Assembly: GCF_008728515.1 (NCBI RefSeq)
Contig: NC_044989.1
Coordinates: forward strand, 75,975,754-76,039,753
Source of the DNA: Papio anubis
Lineage: Eukaryota > Chordata > Mammalia > Primates > Cercopithecidae
Length of the DNA: 64,000 nt
Reading direction: 5' to 3'
Shown piece by piece: positions 12,101 through 27,100 of this stretch (the first letter of the stretch is position 1; each line of letters begins with the position of its first letter). The translations under genes were made by a program, and so were the position numbers. Under the pieces are notes generated by a model. That model was not told the DNA's origin, did no database searches, and saw only the letters and a list, made by a program, of their open reading frames with translations.

Positions 12101-15100
12101 ACAATTCCAAGGGCTAAAACTTAATGGTGCTCATAATATGAATATGATATGCCTCCTTGCTTTTCAACCACCTCTGTCACTCTACTCTGGGTGTTCTCCA
12201 GTCTGTCAATTTATCCTTAATTTCCTAAAGCTCAACCTAAAATTGGTCTACTCATAAAACTGCATGAATCTACAATCTCATCAACAAACAATAAAAAAAA
12301 AATACTACAATGAAAGAGAAGATTCTCAGCATGATCATTCTAAAAAGTTCCTCAATACATCTTATGTTCAGTGAATTCAATTCTATATCACTGTAAGATC
12401 AAGATCTGTCCTACTGAACTTTGAATCCTTAAAGAGACTACTATTATTTGGCAGACTACAAATAACTAGTTACTATAATAAGTGTCAGTCTAATTTTGAA
12501 ACCATTGTTCAAGCAAAGCCACAATGCCACTGGATTTCTGCCAAAGGATTTTTGCCAAAAGAACAAAGGTAGAGTGTTGTCATCTTCCTTTAGAAGAAAT
12601 GAATTTGCATTATTGGACTTATACCGGTTCATCTCTGCAGGGTCAGTGCATATTCATAATCCTCAAAGATGGCTGCCTGGGCCATGAGAACACAAATCAG
12701 ATCACTGAACAGAGAAAAGTAAGCTAATAGGAATGAAAGTAATAATCTGGGTCTTTACAGGTATGTCTGTAATTTAAAATGATTACCACGTCTATCACAG
12801 TGTTCAGAAGTATCAAGGTATATTCTTTCGTCTTATTAATATGAAGATAAAAAAATAGCCAAGTCCAGTTAAAAAAAATTTGTTTTCATCTCAGTGCAGT
12901 CTGAGAAAAAGTCTAGATTCTATAAATCAAAAGTAAGTATGTTTTCCCCCAAACAGTTTTCTGATAATCACTCTGTATCTTTTATAAACCAGGAGCTGTA
13001 AGAAGATTATAATGATTTACAGATACATCATGGAGTTCACAACTCTAGAAATTATTACCTGTTTGCTTTTACTAACTTCATTTTCACAAATGGAATGTTC
13101 TTCAAGAATCACTCTGCAATGTGTTATTAAACTTGTTGTTTGTGAGGCTGACAAAGGATCCCAAAGGAATTCTACAAAGTCTGAAAAAAGTATTTCAGTG
13201 GTGAACAATTTATTTACTACATTGTTTTGCTTCTTATATATAAATAATCAAGACCTTTAACAAACACTGCTTCCCTCCTTATTCAGTTTAAGATCTATGG
13301 CAATTATTACCATCACATATTTGCATACATCCTCAATTTCCTTGTTTTTCTTGGGCTTTGTTAAACTCCTCCAGCCAAACTACAACTCTTTATAGTTAAG
13401 TTCACTTGTCACTGAGTCTCTGCCTGCAACCACGCAGATAAAAAGTGGCTGGAAAAAAAAAACCACATTAACTTGATACCTATACAACTCAAGTGAGCCT
13501 CTCTCTCTCTCTCTCTCTCTGTCTCTCAGGTCCATTCGCTCTCCCTCTCACCTAGATGATTAATTCATACCTTCTCCCTTCTCTGTTATCTCACTCTCAG
13601 TTGATGGACTTTTTCCTTCTAGTTGATTATTTCCTACTTATTTTTTCTACCCCCTTGCTTTTTCTTTCAGCTAATTACTTCCTCATTTGCTAAGAAAATA
13701 GAAGCAATCAGAAAAGCAGCACTACAAAGCTCCTACCACAGCATCTACATACCTACCTGCGTCTGTGCCCATATGCTCTAACTTGTCTCCTATTCCTATG
13801 GATGAGGCACCCACACTCCCACCACGTCAGGTGAACTGTTTATTTTGTGGATGAGATCCCAAGACTTTTGGCTTAATCTAAGATCCTGTTCCCAGAACTC
13901 TGTCCTTCCACTTTGGTATTGACATCACTTGTACTAGATTTTTTCCATCACCCTACAAACAACTATTTATCTTGTATTAAAAATAATCCCCCTCGGTGTA
14001 AAGAGGCTGCCAAGATGGCCGAATAGGAACAGCTCCAGTCTGCAGCTCCCAGCAAGATCAACGCAGAAGGCAGGTGATTTCCAACTGAGGTACCCAGTTC
14101 ATCTCATTGGGACTGGTTGGACAGTGGGTACAGCCCACAGAGGGTGAGCTGAAGCAAGGTGGGGTGTTGCCTCACCCGGAAGCGCAAGGGGTTGGGGAAT
14201 TCTCTCCCCTACCTAAGGGATGCCATGAGACACTGTGCCGGGAAGAACAGTGCACTCCAGCCCAGATACTGCATTTTTCCCACGGTCTTTGCAACTGGCA
14301 GACCAGGAGATTACCTCCAGTGCCTACCGCACCACGGCCCCGGGTTTCGTGCACAAAACTGGGTGGCTGTTTGGGCAGACACCAAACTAGCTGCAGGCGT
14401 TTTGTTTGGTTTGGGTTTTTCTTTCATACCCCAGTGGCACCTGGAACGCCAGAGAAACAGAACCATTCACTACCCTGGAAAAGGGGCTGAAGACAGGGAG
14501 CCAAGTAGTCTGGCTTGGTGGGTCCCACCCCCACAAAGCCCAGCAAGCTAAGATCCACTGACTTGAAACTCTCGCTGACGGGAGTCTGAGCCCAACCTGG
14601 GATGTTCCAGCTTGGTGGGGGGAGGGGTGTCCACCATTGCTGAGGCTTTAGTAGCTGGTTTATGCCTCACAGTGTAAACAAAGCCCCCAGGAAGTTCGAC
14701 CTGGGCAGAGCCCACCACAGCTCAGCAAGGTCGCTGCAGCCAGACTGCCTCTCTAGACTACTCCTCTCTGGGCAGGGCATCTCTGAAAAAAGGCAGCAGC
14801 CCCAGTCAGGGACTTAAGAGATAAAAACCCCCATCTTCCATGGACAGAGCATCTGGGGGAAGGGGTGGCTGTGGGTGCAGCTTCAGCTGACTTAAACGTC
14901 CTTGCCTAATAGTTCTGAAGAGAGCAGTGGTTCTCCCAGCACAGCGTTCGAGTTCTGATAAGGGACAGACTGCCTCCGCAAGTGGGTCCCTGACCTCCAT
15001 TTATCCTGACTGGGAGATACCTCCCAGTAGGGGCCAAAAGACACCTCATAGAGGAGAGCTCTGGCTAGCATCTGGCGGGTGCCCCTCTGGGACAAAGCTT

Positions 15101-18100
15101 CCAGAGGAAGGAACAGGCAGCAATCTTTGCTGTTCTGCAGCCTCCGCTAGTGATACCCAGGCAAACAGGGTCTGGAGAGGACCTCCAGCAAACTCCAGCA
15201 GACCTGTAGCAGAGAGGCCTGTTAGAAGCAAAACTAACAAACAGAAAGGAATAGTATCAGCATCAACAAAAAGGACATACACTAAGGGACCCCATCCGAA
15301 GGTCACCAATATAAAAGACCAGAAGTAGATAAATCCACAAAGATGGGGAGAAACCAGCACAAAAAGGCTGAACATTCCAAAAACTAGAATGCCTGTTCTT
15401 CTTCAAAGAATCACAAGTTGTCACCAGCAAGGGAACAAAACTGGATGGAGAATGAGTTGGACGAATTGACAGAAGCAGGCTTTAGAAGGTGGGTAATAAA
15501 CTCCTCCGAGCTAAAGGAGCATGTTCTAACCCAATGGAAGGAAGTTAAGAACCTTGAAAAAAGGTTAAAGGTATTGCTAACTAAAATAGCCAGTTTAGAG
15601 AAGAATATAAATGACCTGATGAATCTGAAAAACACTGCAGGAGAACGTCATGAAGTATACACAGACATCAATAGCTGAATCGATCAAGTGGAAGACAAGA
15701 TATCAGAGATTGAAGATCACCTCAGTGAAATAAAGCGAGAAGACAAGTTTAGAGAAAAAAGAGTGAAAAGAAACAAACAAAGCCTCCAAGAAATACGGGA
15801 CTATGTGAAAAGACAAAATCTATGTTTGATTGGTATACCTGAAAGTGATGGGGAGAACTGAACCAAGTTGGAAAACACTCTTCAGGATATTATCCAGAAG
15901 AACTTCCCCAACCTAGCAAGGCAGGCCACCATTCAAATTCAGGAAATACAGAGACCACCACAAAGATACTCCTTGAGAAGAGCAACCCCAAGACACATAA
16001 TTGTCAGATTCACCAAGGTTGAAAGGGAGGAAAAAATGTTAAGGGCAGCCAGAAAGAAAGGTCGGGTTACCTACAAATGGAAGCCCATCAGACTAACAGC
16101 GGATCTATCTGCAGAAACCCTACAAGCTACAAGAGACTGGGGGCCAATATTCAACATTCTTAAAGAAATGAATTTTCAATCCAGAATTTCATATCCAGCC
16201 AAACTAAGCTTCATAAGCAAAGGAAAAATAAAATCCTTTACAGACAAGCAAATGCTGAGAGATTTTGTCATCACCAGGCCTGCCTTACAAGAGCTCCTGA
16301 AGAAAGTACTAAACATGGAAAAGAACAACTGGTACCAGACACTGCAAAAACATACCGAATTGTAAAGACCATCAACGCTATGAAGAAACTGTATCAACTA
16401 ATGGGCAAAATGACCAGCTAGCATCATAATGACAGGATCAAATTCACACATAACAATATTAACTTTAAATGTAAATGGTCTAAAAGCCCCAACTAAAAGA
16501 CACAGACTGGCAAATTGGATAGAGTCACGATCCATCAGTGTGCTGTATTCAAGAGACCCATTTCATGTACAGAGACACACGCAGGCTCAAAATAAAGGGA
16601 TGGAGGAATATTTACCAAGTAAATGGAAAGTAAAAAAAAAAAAAAAAAAAAAAAAGCAGGGGTTGCAGTCCTAGTCTCTGATAAAACAGACTTTAAACCA
16701 ACGAAGATCAAAAGAGACAAAGAAGGGTATTACATAATGGTGAAGGGATCAATGCAACAAGAGCTAACTATCCGAAATAAGTATGCACCCAATACAGGAG
16801 CACTCAGATCAGATTCATAAAGTAAGTTCTTAGAGACCTACAAAGAGACTTAGACTCCCACACATTAATAGTGGGAGACTTTAACATCCCGCTGTCAAAG
16901 TTAGAGAGATCAACGAGACAGAAAATTAACAAAGATATCCAGGACTTGAGCTCAGCTCTGGACCAAGCAGACCTAATAGACATCTACAGAACTTTCCACC
17001 CCAAATTGACAGAATATACATTTTTCTTAGCACTACATTGCACTTTTTATAAAATTGACCACATAAACACTCCTCAGCAAATGCAAAAGAATGAAAATCA
17101 TAACAGTCTCTCAGACCACAGTGCAATCAAATTAGAACTCAAGATTAAGAAACTCACTCAAAACCACACAACTATATGGAAACTGAACAACCTGCTCCTG
17201 AATGACTACTGGGTAAATAACGAAATGAAGGCAGAAATAAAGATGTTCTTTGAAACCAATGAGAACAAAGACACAATGTACCAGAATCTCTGGGACACAT
17301 TTAAAGCAGTGTGTAGAGGGAAATTTATAGAACTAAATGCCCACAAGAGAAAGCAGGTAAGACCTAAAATCAACATCCTAACACCACAATTAAAAGAACT
17401 AGAGAAGCAAGAGGAAACAAACTCAAAAGTGAGCAGAAGACAAGAAATAACTAAGATCAGAGAAGAACTGAAGGAGATAGAGACATGAAAATCCCTTCAA
17501 AAAAATCAATGAATCCAGGAACTGGTTTTTTGAAAAGATCAACAAAATAGATATACCGCTAGCCAGACTAATAAAGAAAAAAAGAGAGAAGAATCAAATA
17601 GACGCAATAAAAAATGATAAAGGGGGTATCAACACCAATCCCACAGAAATACAAACTATACCGTCAGAGAACACTATAAACACCTCTATGTAAATAAACT
17701 AGAAAATCTAGAAGAAATGGATAAATTCCTGGACACATACACACTCCCAAGACTAAACCAGGAAAAAGTCGAATCCTTGAATAGACCAATAACAAGTTCT
17801 GAAATTGAGCCAGTAATTAATAGCCTACCAACCGAAAAAAGTCCAGGACCAGACGATTCACAGCTGACTTCTACCAGAGGTACAAAGAAGATCTGGTACC
17901 ATCCCTTCTGAAACTATTCCAAACAACAGAAAAAGAGGGAATCCTCCCTAACTCATTTTACGATGCCAGCATCATCCTGACACCAAAGCCCGGCAGAGAC
18001 ACAACAAAAAAAGAGAATTTTAGACCAATATCCCCGATGAACATTGATGCAAAAATCCTCAATAAAATACAGGCAAACCAAATCCAGCAGCACATTAAAA

Positions 18101-21100
18101 AGCTTATCCACCATAGTCAAGTGGGCTTCATCCTTGGGATGCAAGACTGGTTCAACATACGCAAATCAATAAACGTAATCCAGCATATAAACAGAACCAA
18201 AGACAAAAACCACATGATTATCTCAACAGATGCAGAAAAGGCCTTTGACAAAATTCAACAGCTCTTCATGCTAAAAACTCTCAATAAACTAGATACTGAG
18301 GGAACGCATTTCAAAATGATAAGGGCTATTTATGACAAACCCACAGCCAGTATCATACTGAAAGGGCAAAAACTGGAAGCATTGCCTTTGAAAACTGGCA
18401 CAAGACAAGGATGCCCTCTCTCACCACTCCTATTCAACACAGTATTGGAAGTTCTGGCCTGGGCAATCAGGCAAGAAAAAGAAATAAAGGGCATTTGATT
18501 AGAAAAAGAGAAAATCAAATTGTCTCTGTTTGCAGATGATATGATTGTATATTTAGAAAACCCCATTGTCTCAGCCCAAAATTTCCTTAAGCTGATAAGC
18601 AACTTCAGCAAAGTCTCAGGATACAAAATCAATGTGCAAATATCACAAGCATTGCTATACACCAACAACAGACAAACAGAGAGCCAAATCAAGAGTGAAC
18701 TCCCATTCACAATTGCTATAGAGAGAATAAAATACCCAGGAATACAACTTACATGGGATGTGAAGAACCTCTTCAAGGAGAACTACAGGCCACTGCTCAA
18801 GGAAGTAAGAGATGACACAAACAAATAGAAAAACATTCCTTCCTCATGGATAGGAAGAATTAATATCGTGAAAAAGGCCATACTGCCCAAACTAATTTAT
18901 AGCTTCAATGCTATCCCCATCAAGCTACCACTGACTTTCTTCACAGAATTGGAAAACACTACTTTAAATTTCATATGGAACGAAAAAAGAGCCAGCATAG
19001 CCAAGACAATCCTAAGCAAAAAGAACAATGCTGGAGGCATCATGCTACCTGACTCCAAACTATACTACAAGCCTACAGTAACAAAAACAGTATGGTACTG
19101 GTACCAAAACAGATATATAGACCAATGGAACAGAACAGAATCTTCAGAAATAACACCACACATCTATAACCATCTGATCTTTGACAAACCTGACAAAAAC
19201 AAGCAATGGGGAAAAGATTCCCTATCTAATAAATGGTGTTGGGAAAACTGGCTAGCCATTTGCAGAAAGCTGAAACTGGAAAATTCCTTACATCTTATAC
19301 AAAAATTAACTCAAGATGGATTAAAGACTTGAATGTAAGACCTAAAACCATAAAAACCCTAGAAGAAAATCTAGGCAATACCATTCAGGACATAGGCGTG
19401 GACAAAGGCTTCATGACTAAAACACCAAAAGCAAAGGCAACAAAAGCCAAAATAGACAAATGGGATCTAATTAAACTAAAGAGCTTCTGCACCGCAAAAG
19501 AAACTATCATCAGAGTGAACAGGCAACCTACAGAATGGGAGAAAATTGTTGTAATTTATCCATGGGACAAAAGGCTAATATCCAGAATCTACAAAGAACT
19601 CAAACAAATTCACTAGGAAAAAAAAAAAAAACTGTCAAAAGTGGGCAAAGGATATGAACAGACACTTCTCAAAAGAAGACATTTACGCAGCCAAAAAACA
19701 TATAAAAAAAAGCTCATCATCGCTGGTCATTAGAGAAATGCAAATCAAAACCACATTCAGATATCATCTCATGCCAGTTAGAATAGTGATCGTTAAAAAG
19801 TCAGGAAACAACAGATGCTGGAGAGGATGTGGAGAAACAGGAACACTTTTACATTGTTGGTGGGAGTGTAAATTAGTTCAACCACACTGGAAGACAGTGT
19901 GGCAATTCCTCAAGGATCTAGAACTAGAAATACGATTTGACCCAGCGATCTCATTACTGGGTATATACCCAAAGGGTTATAAATCATGCTACTATAAAGA
20001 CATATACACACGTATGTTTACTGCAGCACTATTCACAGTAGCAAAGACTGGGAACCAACACAAATGCCCATCAATGATAGACTGGATTAAGAAAATGTGG
20101 CATATACACACCACGGAATACTATGCAGCCATAAAACAGGATGAGTTTATGTTCTTTGCAGGGACATGGATGAAGCTGGAAACCATCATTCTCAGCAATC
20201 TAACACAAGAACAGAAAACCAAACACCGCATGTTCTCACTCGTAAGTGGGAGTTGAACAATGAGAACACATGGACACAGGGAGGGTAACATCACACATCA
20301 TGGTCTGTCAGGGGTCGGGGGGCTAGGGGTGGGATAGCATTAGGAGAAATACCTAATGTAGATGACAGGTTGATGAGTGCAGGAAACACTATGGCACGTG
20401 TACAGCTATGTAACAAACCTGCACGTTCTGCACGTGTACCCCAGAACTTAAAAGTATAATAAAAAACAAACAAACCAACAAAAAATCCCCCTTAGCCCTA
20501 CTTCCTCCTCTAGTATTGTTCCATTTCCTTCCTATCTTTTATGACAAAATTCCTCAAAGTACTATCTAAACTTCTATCTCTAGTTTCTCTCTTCCTACTT
20601 GTTTTTGATTTCCCTTAAATTAAGCCTTATCTTTTATCAGTCTACCTAATGCACTCTTAGCAAATCACAGATGACATTCACATAGCAAACTCCAGTGATT
20701 GATTCTAATCCTCATCTGACTTATCATCAACAATTCCAACAGTTGACCCTTCCTTCTTCCTAGAAACACTGTCTTTTCTTGGCTTCCCAAATACCACACT
20801 CTTAGTTTCCTGCCCATCTCTCTGGTCTTTGCTGTCTGCTTGTCATCTCTTTGACTTCCAAGTGCTATAGTATCTCAGGATTCAGGTCACTAACCTTCTC
20901 TTTTCTGTTTCGGTATTCAAAGTCAATTTTATACATTAAATGCCATTAATAAATGTCATGTGGATAAACTCCAAACTTACACCTTCCAACTGGACCTCCT
21001 CCTTTAAGACTCATGTATTCAACAACGGACTTGACATTTCCACTTAGATTACAGATACTTCAAACTCAACAAGTCTCAAACTGAGCTGCTAAAACAGCTC

Positions 21101-24100
21101 CCCACATTAAGCTTACTCCTATCAGACTTTTTCATTTCAGGAAATGGCACCTCTGTCCTTCCAGTTGCTCAGGCCAAAACCCACGGACCCATTCTTGATT
21201 CCTCTCTTTCTCTCTTGCTGGACAACCAATACATTAGCACATTCTGTTAGTGCTATCTTTGAAATATATGTAGAATTCAACCACTACTGGGACTCAGTCA
21301 GTGTTAATTTCTCACAAAGCTACTTATTTGTGGGACTGTTTCATCATTAGTATTTAGATTTTTGAAGCAGAGTGCTTAAATTAGGTACATCCATTCTATC
21401 ATTAGTAGAGCTAGTTAAAAATAGTAACTTTCTAATACACCCCACAAATGCACCGTAAGTTTCGCTGAAATAAAATCTTGAAAGTTTTTATGTTTTACTT
21501 TTTAAAAATTTTAAATTTATAAATAGAGATGGAGTTTTACCATGTTGCCCAGGCTGGTCTGGAACTCCTGTGTTCAAGTGATCCTCCCGCCTCGGCCTTG
21601 CAAAGTGCTGGGATTACAGGCATGAGCCACTGCACCCCAGCCAAAATCTTATAATCAAATTGCCTAAGAAGCAATTATAAGGCTGATTGCTTCCAACTTC
21701 TAGGCTGGGCATGGTGACTCATGCCTATAATCCCAGTGCCTTGGGAAGCTGAGGGGAAGGGTCTCTTGAGGCCAGGAGTTTGAGACTAGCCTGGGCAACA
21801 TAGCGAGACCTTGTCTCTAAAAAAATCTTTTAAAAATTAGCTGGGTGTGGTGGCATGTGCCTGGAGTCCCAGCTAATTGGGAGGCTGAGGCAGGAGGATC
21901 ACTTGCCCCCAGGAATTCAAGACTGCAGTGAGCAATGTTCGTGCCACTGTACTCCAGTCTGGGTGACAGAGGAAGACCTTGTCTCAAAAACAAAAACACA
22001 TAAAAAATTAAGTAAGAGTTTTGCAGTCTTTGCTGTCAAATTTCTTTCTCAGTGACATAGTGAAACGGATCCTTATCAAGTACATAGGTAAAACAAAAGA
22101 CTTCACGCTAAGGTCTGAAGCACAAGCATTAATGTTAAGTGCTCATAGTTGCTAATGGCAAATGTGAGTGAAATGAAGCAAATTTTTTTTTTTTTTTTGA
22201 GATGGAGTTTCACTCTTGTCACCCAGGCTGGAGTGCGATGGCACGATCTCACCTCACTGCAACCTCCACCTCCCAGGTTCAAGCAATTCTCCTGCCTCAA
22301 CCTCCTGAGTATCTGGGATTACAGGTGCCTGCCACCACGCCCGGCTGATTTTTTTGTATTTTTAGTAGAGACGAGGTTTCACCATGTTGGCCAGGCTGGT
22401 CTTGAACTCTTGACCTCAGGTGATCCACCCACCTTGGCCTCACAGAGTGCCGGGATTACAGGTGTGAGCCACCACTCCCAGATGAAGCAATGTTTTTTAA
22501 AGAAAAGGATAAGAAACATAGTTAGAGAAGGGAAAAAAAGGACACATGTAGTACGGATGGAAATATGCTAAAAAATGACTGCAGTGTCACAGAAGCAGCA
22601 GGAATGCCACAAACACTAAACTGACTTTAAATACTGAGTGACTGAAGGTAAATAGAAAAGAGAAGGTAAGTGACCTGAATCTTGAGATACTGTAGCACTT
22701 GGAAGTCAAAGAGGTGAGAAGCAGACAGCAAAGACCAGAGAGGTGGGCAGGAAACTAAGAGTGTGGTATTTTGGAAGCCAAGTAAAGACAGTGTTTCCAG
22801 GAAGAAAGAAGGGTCAACTGTTGGAACTGCCAATGATACATCAGATGAGGATTAGAATCAATCTGAGTATTAGCAGTTTGGTAGCCAACCACCTGTACAA
22901 ACACGTATTTTTTAACCAGCTTACGTTTGACAGCTCTTGAGTTTTACTACATATAACATTTCCTTGTGTTTAAAAACTTACGAAAAAACTTTGTGAATAC
23001 AACAGAAATTAACAACCTTATATACTCTGTCAGAAAATAATTTAATTTTACCAAGGTTACGAAGCAGTACCTGTAAGTCGGGGAATAATTGTTTTGTTGA
23101 TGATTGTAGACAAGATTTTTTTATCTGAACTACTTTCCTTCTTTGAATCTTCTACACTGCTATCCATAAATTCTTCTACAGATTTGAACCATGGCATCTC
23201 TTTTAAAACTGTGGAATCCAACTTACAAAGAAAACGATAAAAGTTATAAAGAAATCCTTCAACATTAGTGTATTTTAAAATAGTTTTTGTTTTTTTCAAT
23301 AATCACCAGAGCTTTTCTAAGGATCAGAGGAGACTAATTCCCTGTTTTAACACTAGACCACCAAGGCTAGGCAGGATGGCAGGACAGCATGACTGAGATG
23401 TGGTGTCTAAGTAGCATAACAAGAAGCAGCATTTCATGCATTCAATTACACAACAAACACTCAACAACCACCTAGTGTGTGCTGGAGCCTTTAGAGCCTA
23501 CCACGTGGCAAGTACTCTGCTAGGAGCAAAATATACATTTGTTAGGCACTTGAAACAGCCATGGAATTTGTTTATAAAAAAATCCATCCACTTCAAGCAA
23601 AGTTTATTTCTGGCCCCTTCAATTCTCATAAGCATAAATATGTAATTTGTATATGATTTAGTTAAAGGTTCTATTACACAGTACACAGTTGCTGAGTTCA
23701 TATTTCTTTTTTTTTTCTTTTAGTCAGTCAAATTCACTGAATAGAGTTTATATTTCTTAACTTAGGATCTAAATATCTGCAATTTCTAGCTCCTGAACTA
23801 GTATTTCTCCCTTTATACCTTTATGAAACACCTTTCCCTTTCTGATTCATCCTGTTTATCCCATAAACCCTTCAAAGGCTTGCATTCCACCTCCTCAATG
23901 CAACCCTAAGCAACTCCTCCCAGTATGTCATCTCCAATTCAAGAATTCTTGAAACAAGGCTTTTATATCTACTTTCTCCAAACCCAACAGTACCTTATAC
24001 TTTCTGGGAGGATTTTAAATTTAATGTACAAGAAGCTAAAAAAAAATGTGTTTGCTTTACTGATGTTAATGATGCTCAGCCTAAAAGTCAAGTGAGAGCC

Positions 24101-27100
24101 AAGAAAAGAAGAATGTAGCTGAAAGCACACATTTTCTGACTATTGTTCCAAAGCTCTAAATTTCAGCTCCGACTCTAAGGGTAAGGTATTTAATAGCTAA
24201 CATAATAGTAAGAGAATTTAAGTATACTAATGTAATCAGGATGAATTTTCATATGTGAAGCATAAATACCTTAAGAGGATTCCAGTCAATCAACTGAACT
24301 CGAACTAGGGGATTTAAAAGCTTTGGTATGCACAAACTAATGAAAGCTTCATAATAGGAGTCAGGAAACTTTTCTCGCCATTGCTGAAACTTCAACAAAA
24401 TATTCTGGATGTTACAAAAATCATCATGCACATCTTCAAAAACTTTCTTCTGTTTCTGTAAAATGTCACCTGTAAACAAAATAAGTCTCTTTATGCATTT
24501 TAAGTTGTGAACTTTAAGTATGCTTCCTTAAAAACATGGTCATGCCAGACTGTAATCAATTGACCTAAAATTCTGTCCTTTTATATTAACATAAATTTTT
24601 ATTAAAAAAATCACTTTAGCAACAAAGTAATACTATCAACACTAAAAAAAGCTACCATATATACCCCTGCTATATGCCAGCAGAAATACATTAATCTCAT
24701 TTTACCATCGTAGCTATCTTCCCCACCATATAGGTATAGTCTACTTATTTACAGACAAAACAACATCAAATTTAGGGAGGACAAGACATTTGTCTAAGAC
24801 TACACAGAATAAAATTTCCCTTAGAACCCAAATTTATTTAAATCCAGAGCCCAGAATTTTTCAACTATACGCATCTTATCTTCTCACCATGCTAAAAAGT
24901 TTCACCAAATTCAAATATTTTAAGTTAAAAATGACAATCTAGAAACTATGTGTGGTAAAGAAATGAAATGAAGATGTTCACTAGTAATAGGGGAAAGTCT
25001 AAGAGAAAAAACTATGAAGATACAAGAATACTCACAATGCTCCTTCCTTCATTTTACTCCATTATTCAGAGGTAGGAAGAGAGTCTTACAGAGGAAAAAT
25101 GTGTTTCATTTTTTCTGAATTTAACCAACTGTTTTATATAGCTTACGTACTTATTAAGGGCAATCACAGCAAAGCGTTTCTCACCATTTCAAAACTCAAA
25201 CCATGATATATTAGAAACTTGGTAACTAACCTTGGCTTTTTTGGAAGTCAATCATCTCTGCTGAAGGCAGTTCATCATCACTAGATGTCCCTTCCTGATG
25301 GTTACAATTCCCAGAAAGCATCCTTGCTTGTCTTCTTTTTGTCCTATATTTTGCAACAAACCAAAAATAAACAAAAAGTAAATAGATCTTGCTGAAAATA
25401 AATGCTTAAATTTTTTTTTTACCTCTTGCTGAAAATAAGTAATTTTATCATTTATTTTAAATGGTCAAAAATATATCAGTGCACAATTTTATTAATATTT
25501 TTGACATTTTTAGTTTCATTAGTTTGAATTGGTGGTTCTCCATTTGTTTTTTTGTTTTTTCTTGTAAGATATTCCCAATTAGGACATTCCCATGGGCTAA
25601 CCAGATTCTGAAGAGGGGGTAATTACAATTAGGAACGGTTTCTAGTTACAAGCAATTCCCAGGCTGATAAATGTCATTTTACCCATTCCTTTTAACTGAT
25701 CCAAATATACCAATCTGTCTTTAAAGCAGTCAAGGATGGTTTTACTAAATTTTGCTTTTATTTTTATTTTCACAAATTAATAACATATATCAGGTATACC
25801 TAATGACATCATGTGGTTAATTACATTTAAGTAGTGAAAAGTACTTGCTCAATGATGCTTTCTTTAAATCTTCACTTTATATAGGTACCTTCGAGATTCA
25901 ATCTCTTCTAAAATCCACTGAGTTTTTTCATCTACTGCTAAGTTTCCACTTGTGGATGTCTCATCTTTGCCTGTTAATAAATAAAATTGACTTCATACTA
26001 CAAATTCTCAAAAGAAAAAAGTAAAATGCTTTGAAAATAAAGGTAACATCATGGATGTATAAACATATATGCATAAGTAAATACACAAATATGCTTAAAT
26101 TTTGCAATTAATGATGCAATGAAATTTCAGTGTTAACTCTTTATTGCAATATTAACAGGCATGAGGTTCATTGGCCTAAAAATGTATTTTGGCTGGTGAA
26201 AATGTTAACCTAAAAACGTACTTTGGCTGGTGTACTGTTGCTATTGTTGAGAACAGCAGCAAAGCTCTACCAAAAAGTTTCATTTCCTTGTATTCTTTTC
26301 CAGTAGTTTTTACCAGTTTTTTTCCATAGCCAAATGCAAGAAATATTGGCTTTATCAATACAGGAGTCCCCCCTCTTAGAATGTATCCCCTTAGAATGTA
26401 TTTGCAGGTGATACATTTTAAGAACCCCAGTGGATGCCTGAAACCGCATATAGTACCAAACCCTATTTGTTTTTTCCTCTATATACACACCTATGATAAA
26501 GTTTAATTTATAAATTAGGCACAGTAAGAGACTAACAATAGCAATAAAGTAGAACAATGAAAATATACTATAATGTATGTTATAGGAATGTTGGGTATCT
26601 CTATCTCAAAATATCTTATTGTACTGTACTCATTCATTTTTGGACCATTGTTGACTGAAACTATGGAAAGCAGAACTGCAGATTAGAGGCACTACTGTAT
26701 TCTATTCACATTATTTCTTATTTTAATATGTAATACCATTATTTACGATCCATTAAGGGTTGTGTGTTTCACTGAAAGTCACTTTGCCTTTGCATTTACT
26801 AGCTACTTGGTTACGGTCTTTCACTATCTCCTGATAGCACCTTAATCAAAGGAAGCTATCTCTGAAAGTACAAAATCAATGCGGAAAAAAAAAAAAAAAG
26901 GAGGCATCCATATTTTGTATAATGAAATCTTAAAGATAAATCTGTATTGAAACTCACCAGAACCAATCTGTAAAAGGACTTTGAAACTATGAAGTTAGAT
27001 TTCTGACAGAGTCTAAAGAATTATGTGAACTTGTCTCAAAACATTCTCTAAATGGCTATGTACATATTCTGTCTGAAATAGTAAATAATTGGAAGTTATG

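Larger units (their letters stand above)
14004..20480 (+). mobile_element. Full-length, inactive L1 (L1PA-type) in GCFC2 intron 11
   Basis: Starts with the L1 5'-UTR head (GCCAAGATGGCCGAATAGGA) and ends in an A-rich tail, about 6.48 kb. AATCCCCCT lies on both sides (13985-13993, 20484-20492), the core of a decayed target duplication. ORF1 (15343-16365) and ORF2 (16429-20256) are both broken. The element is antisense to GCFC2. Its 5' UTR and divergence fit an older L1PA subfamily, not a currently active one (inference). Confidence 0.95.

Noticed and set aside
15868..16365. A 165-codon frame as a possible host gene
   Set aside because: It is the C-terminal part of L1 ORF1p inside a broken L1.
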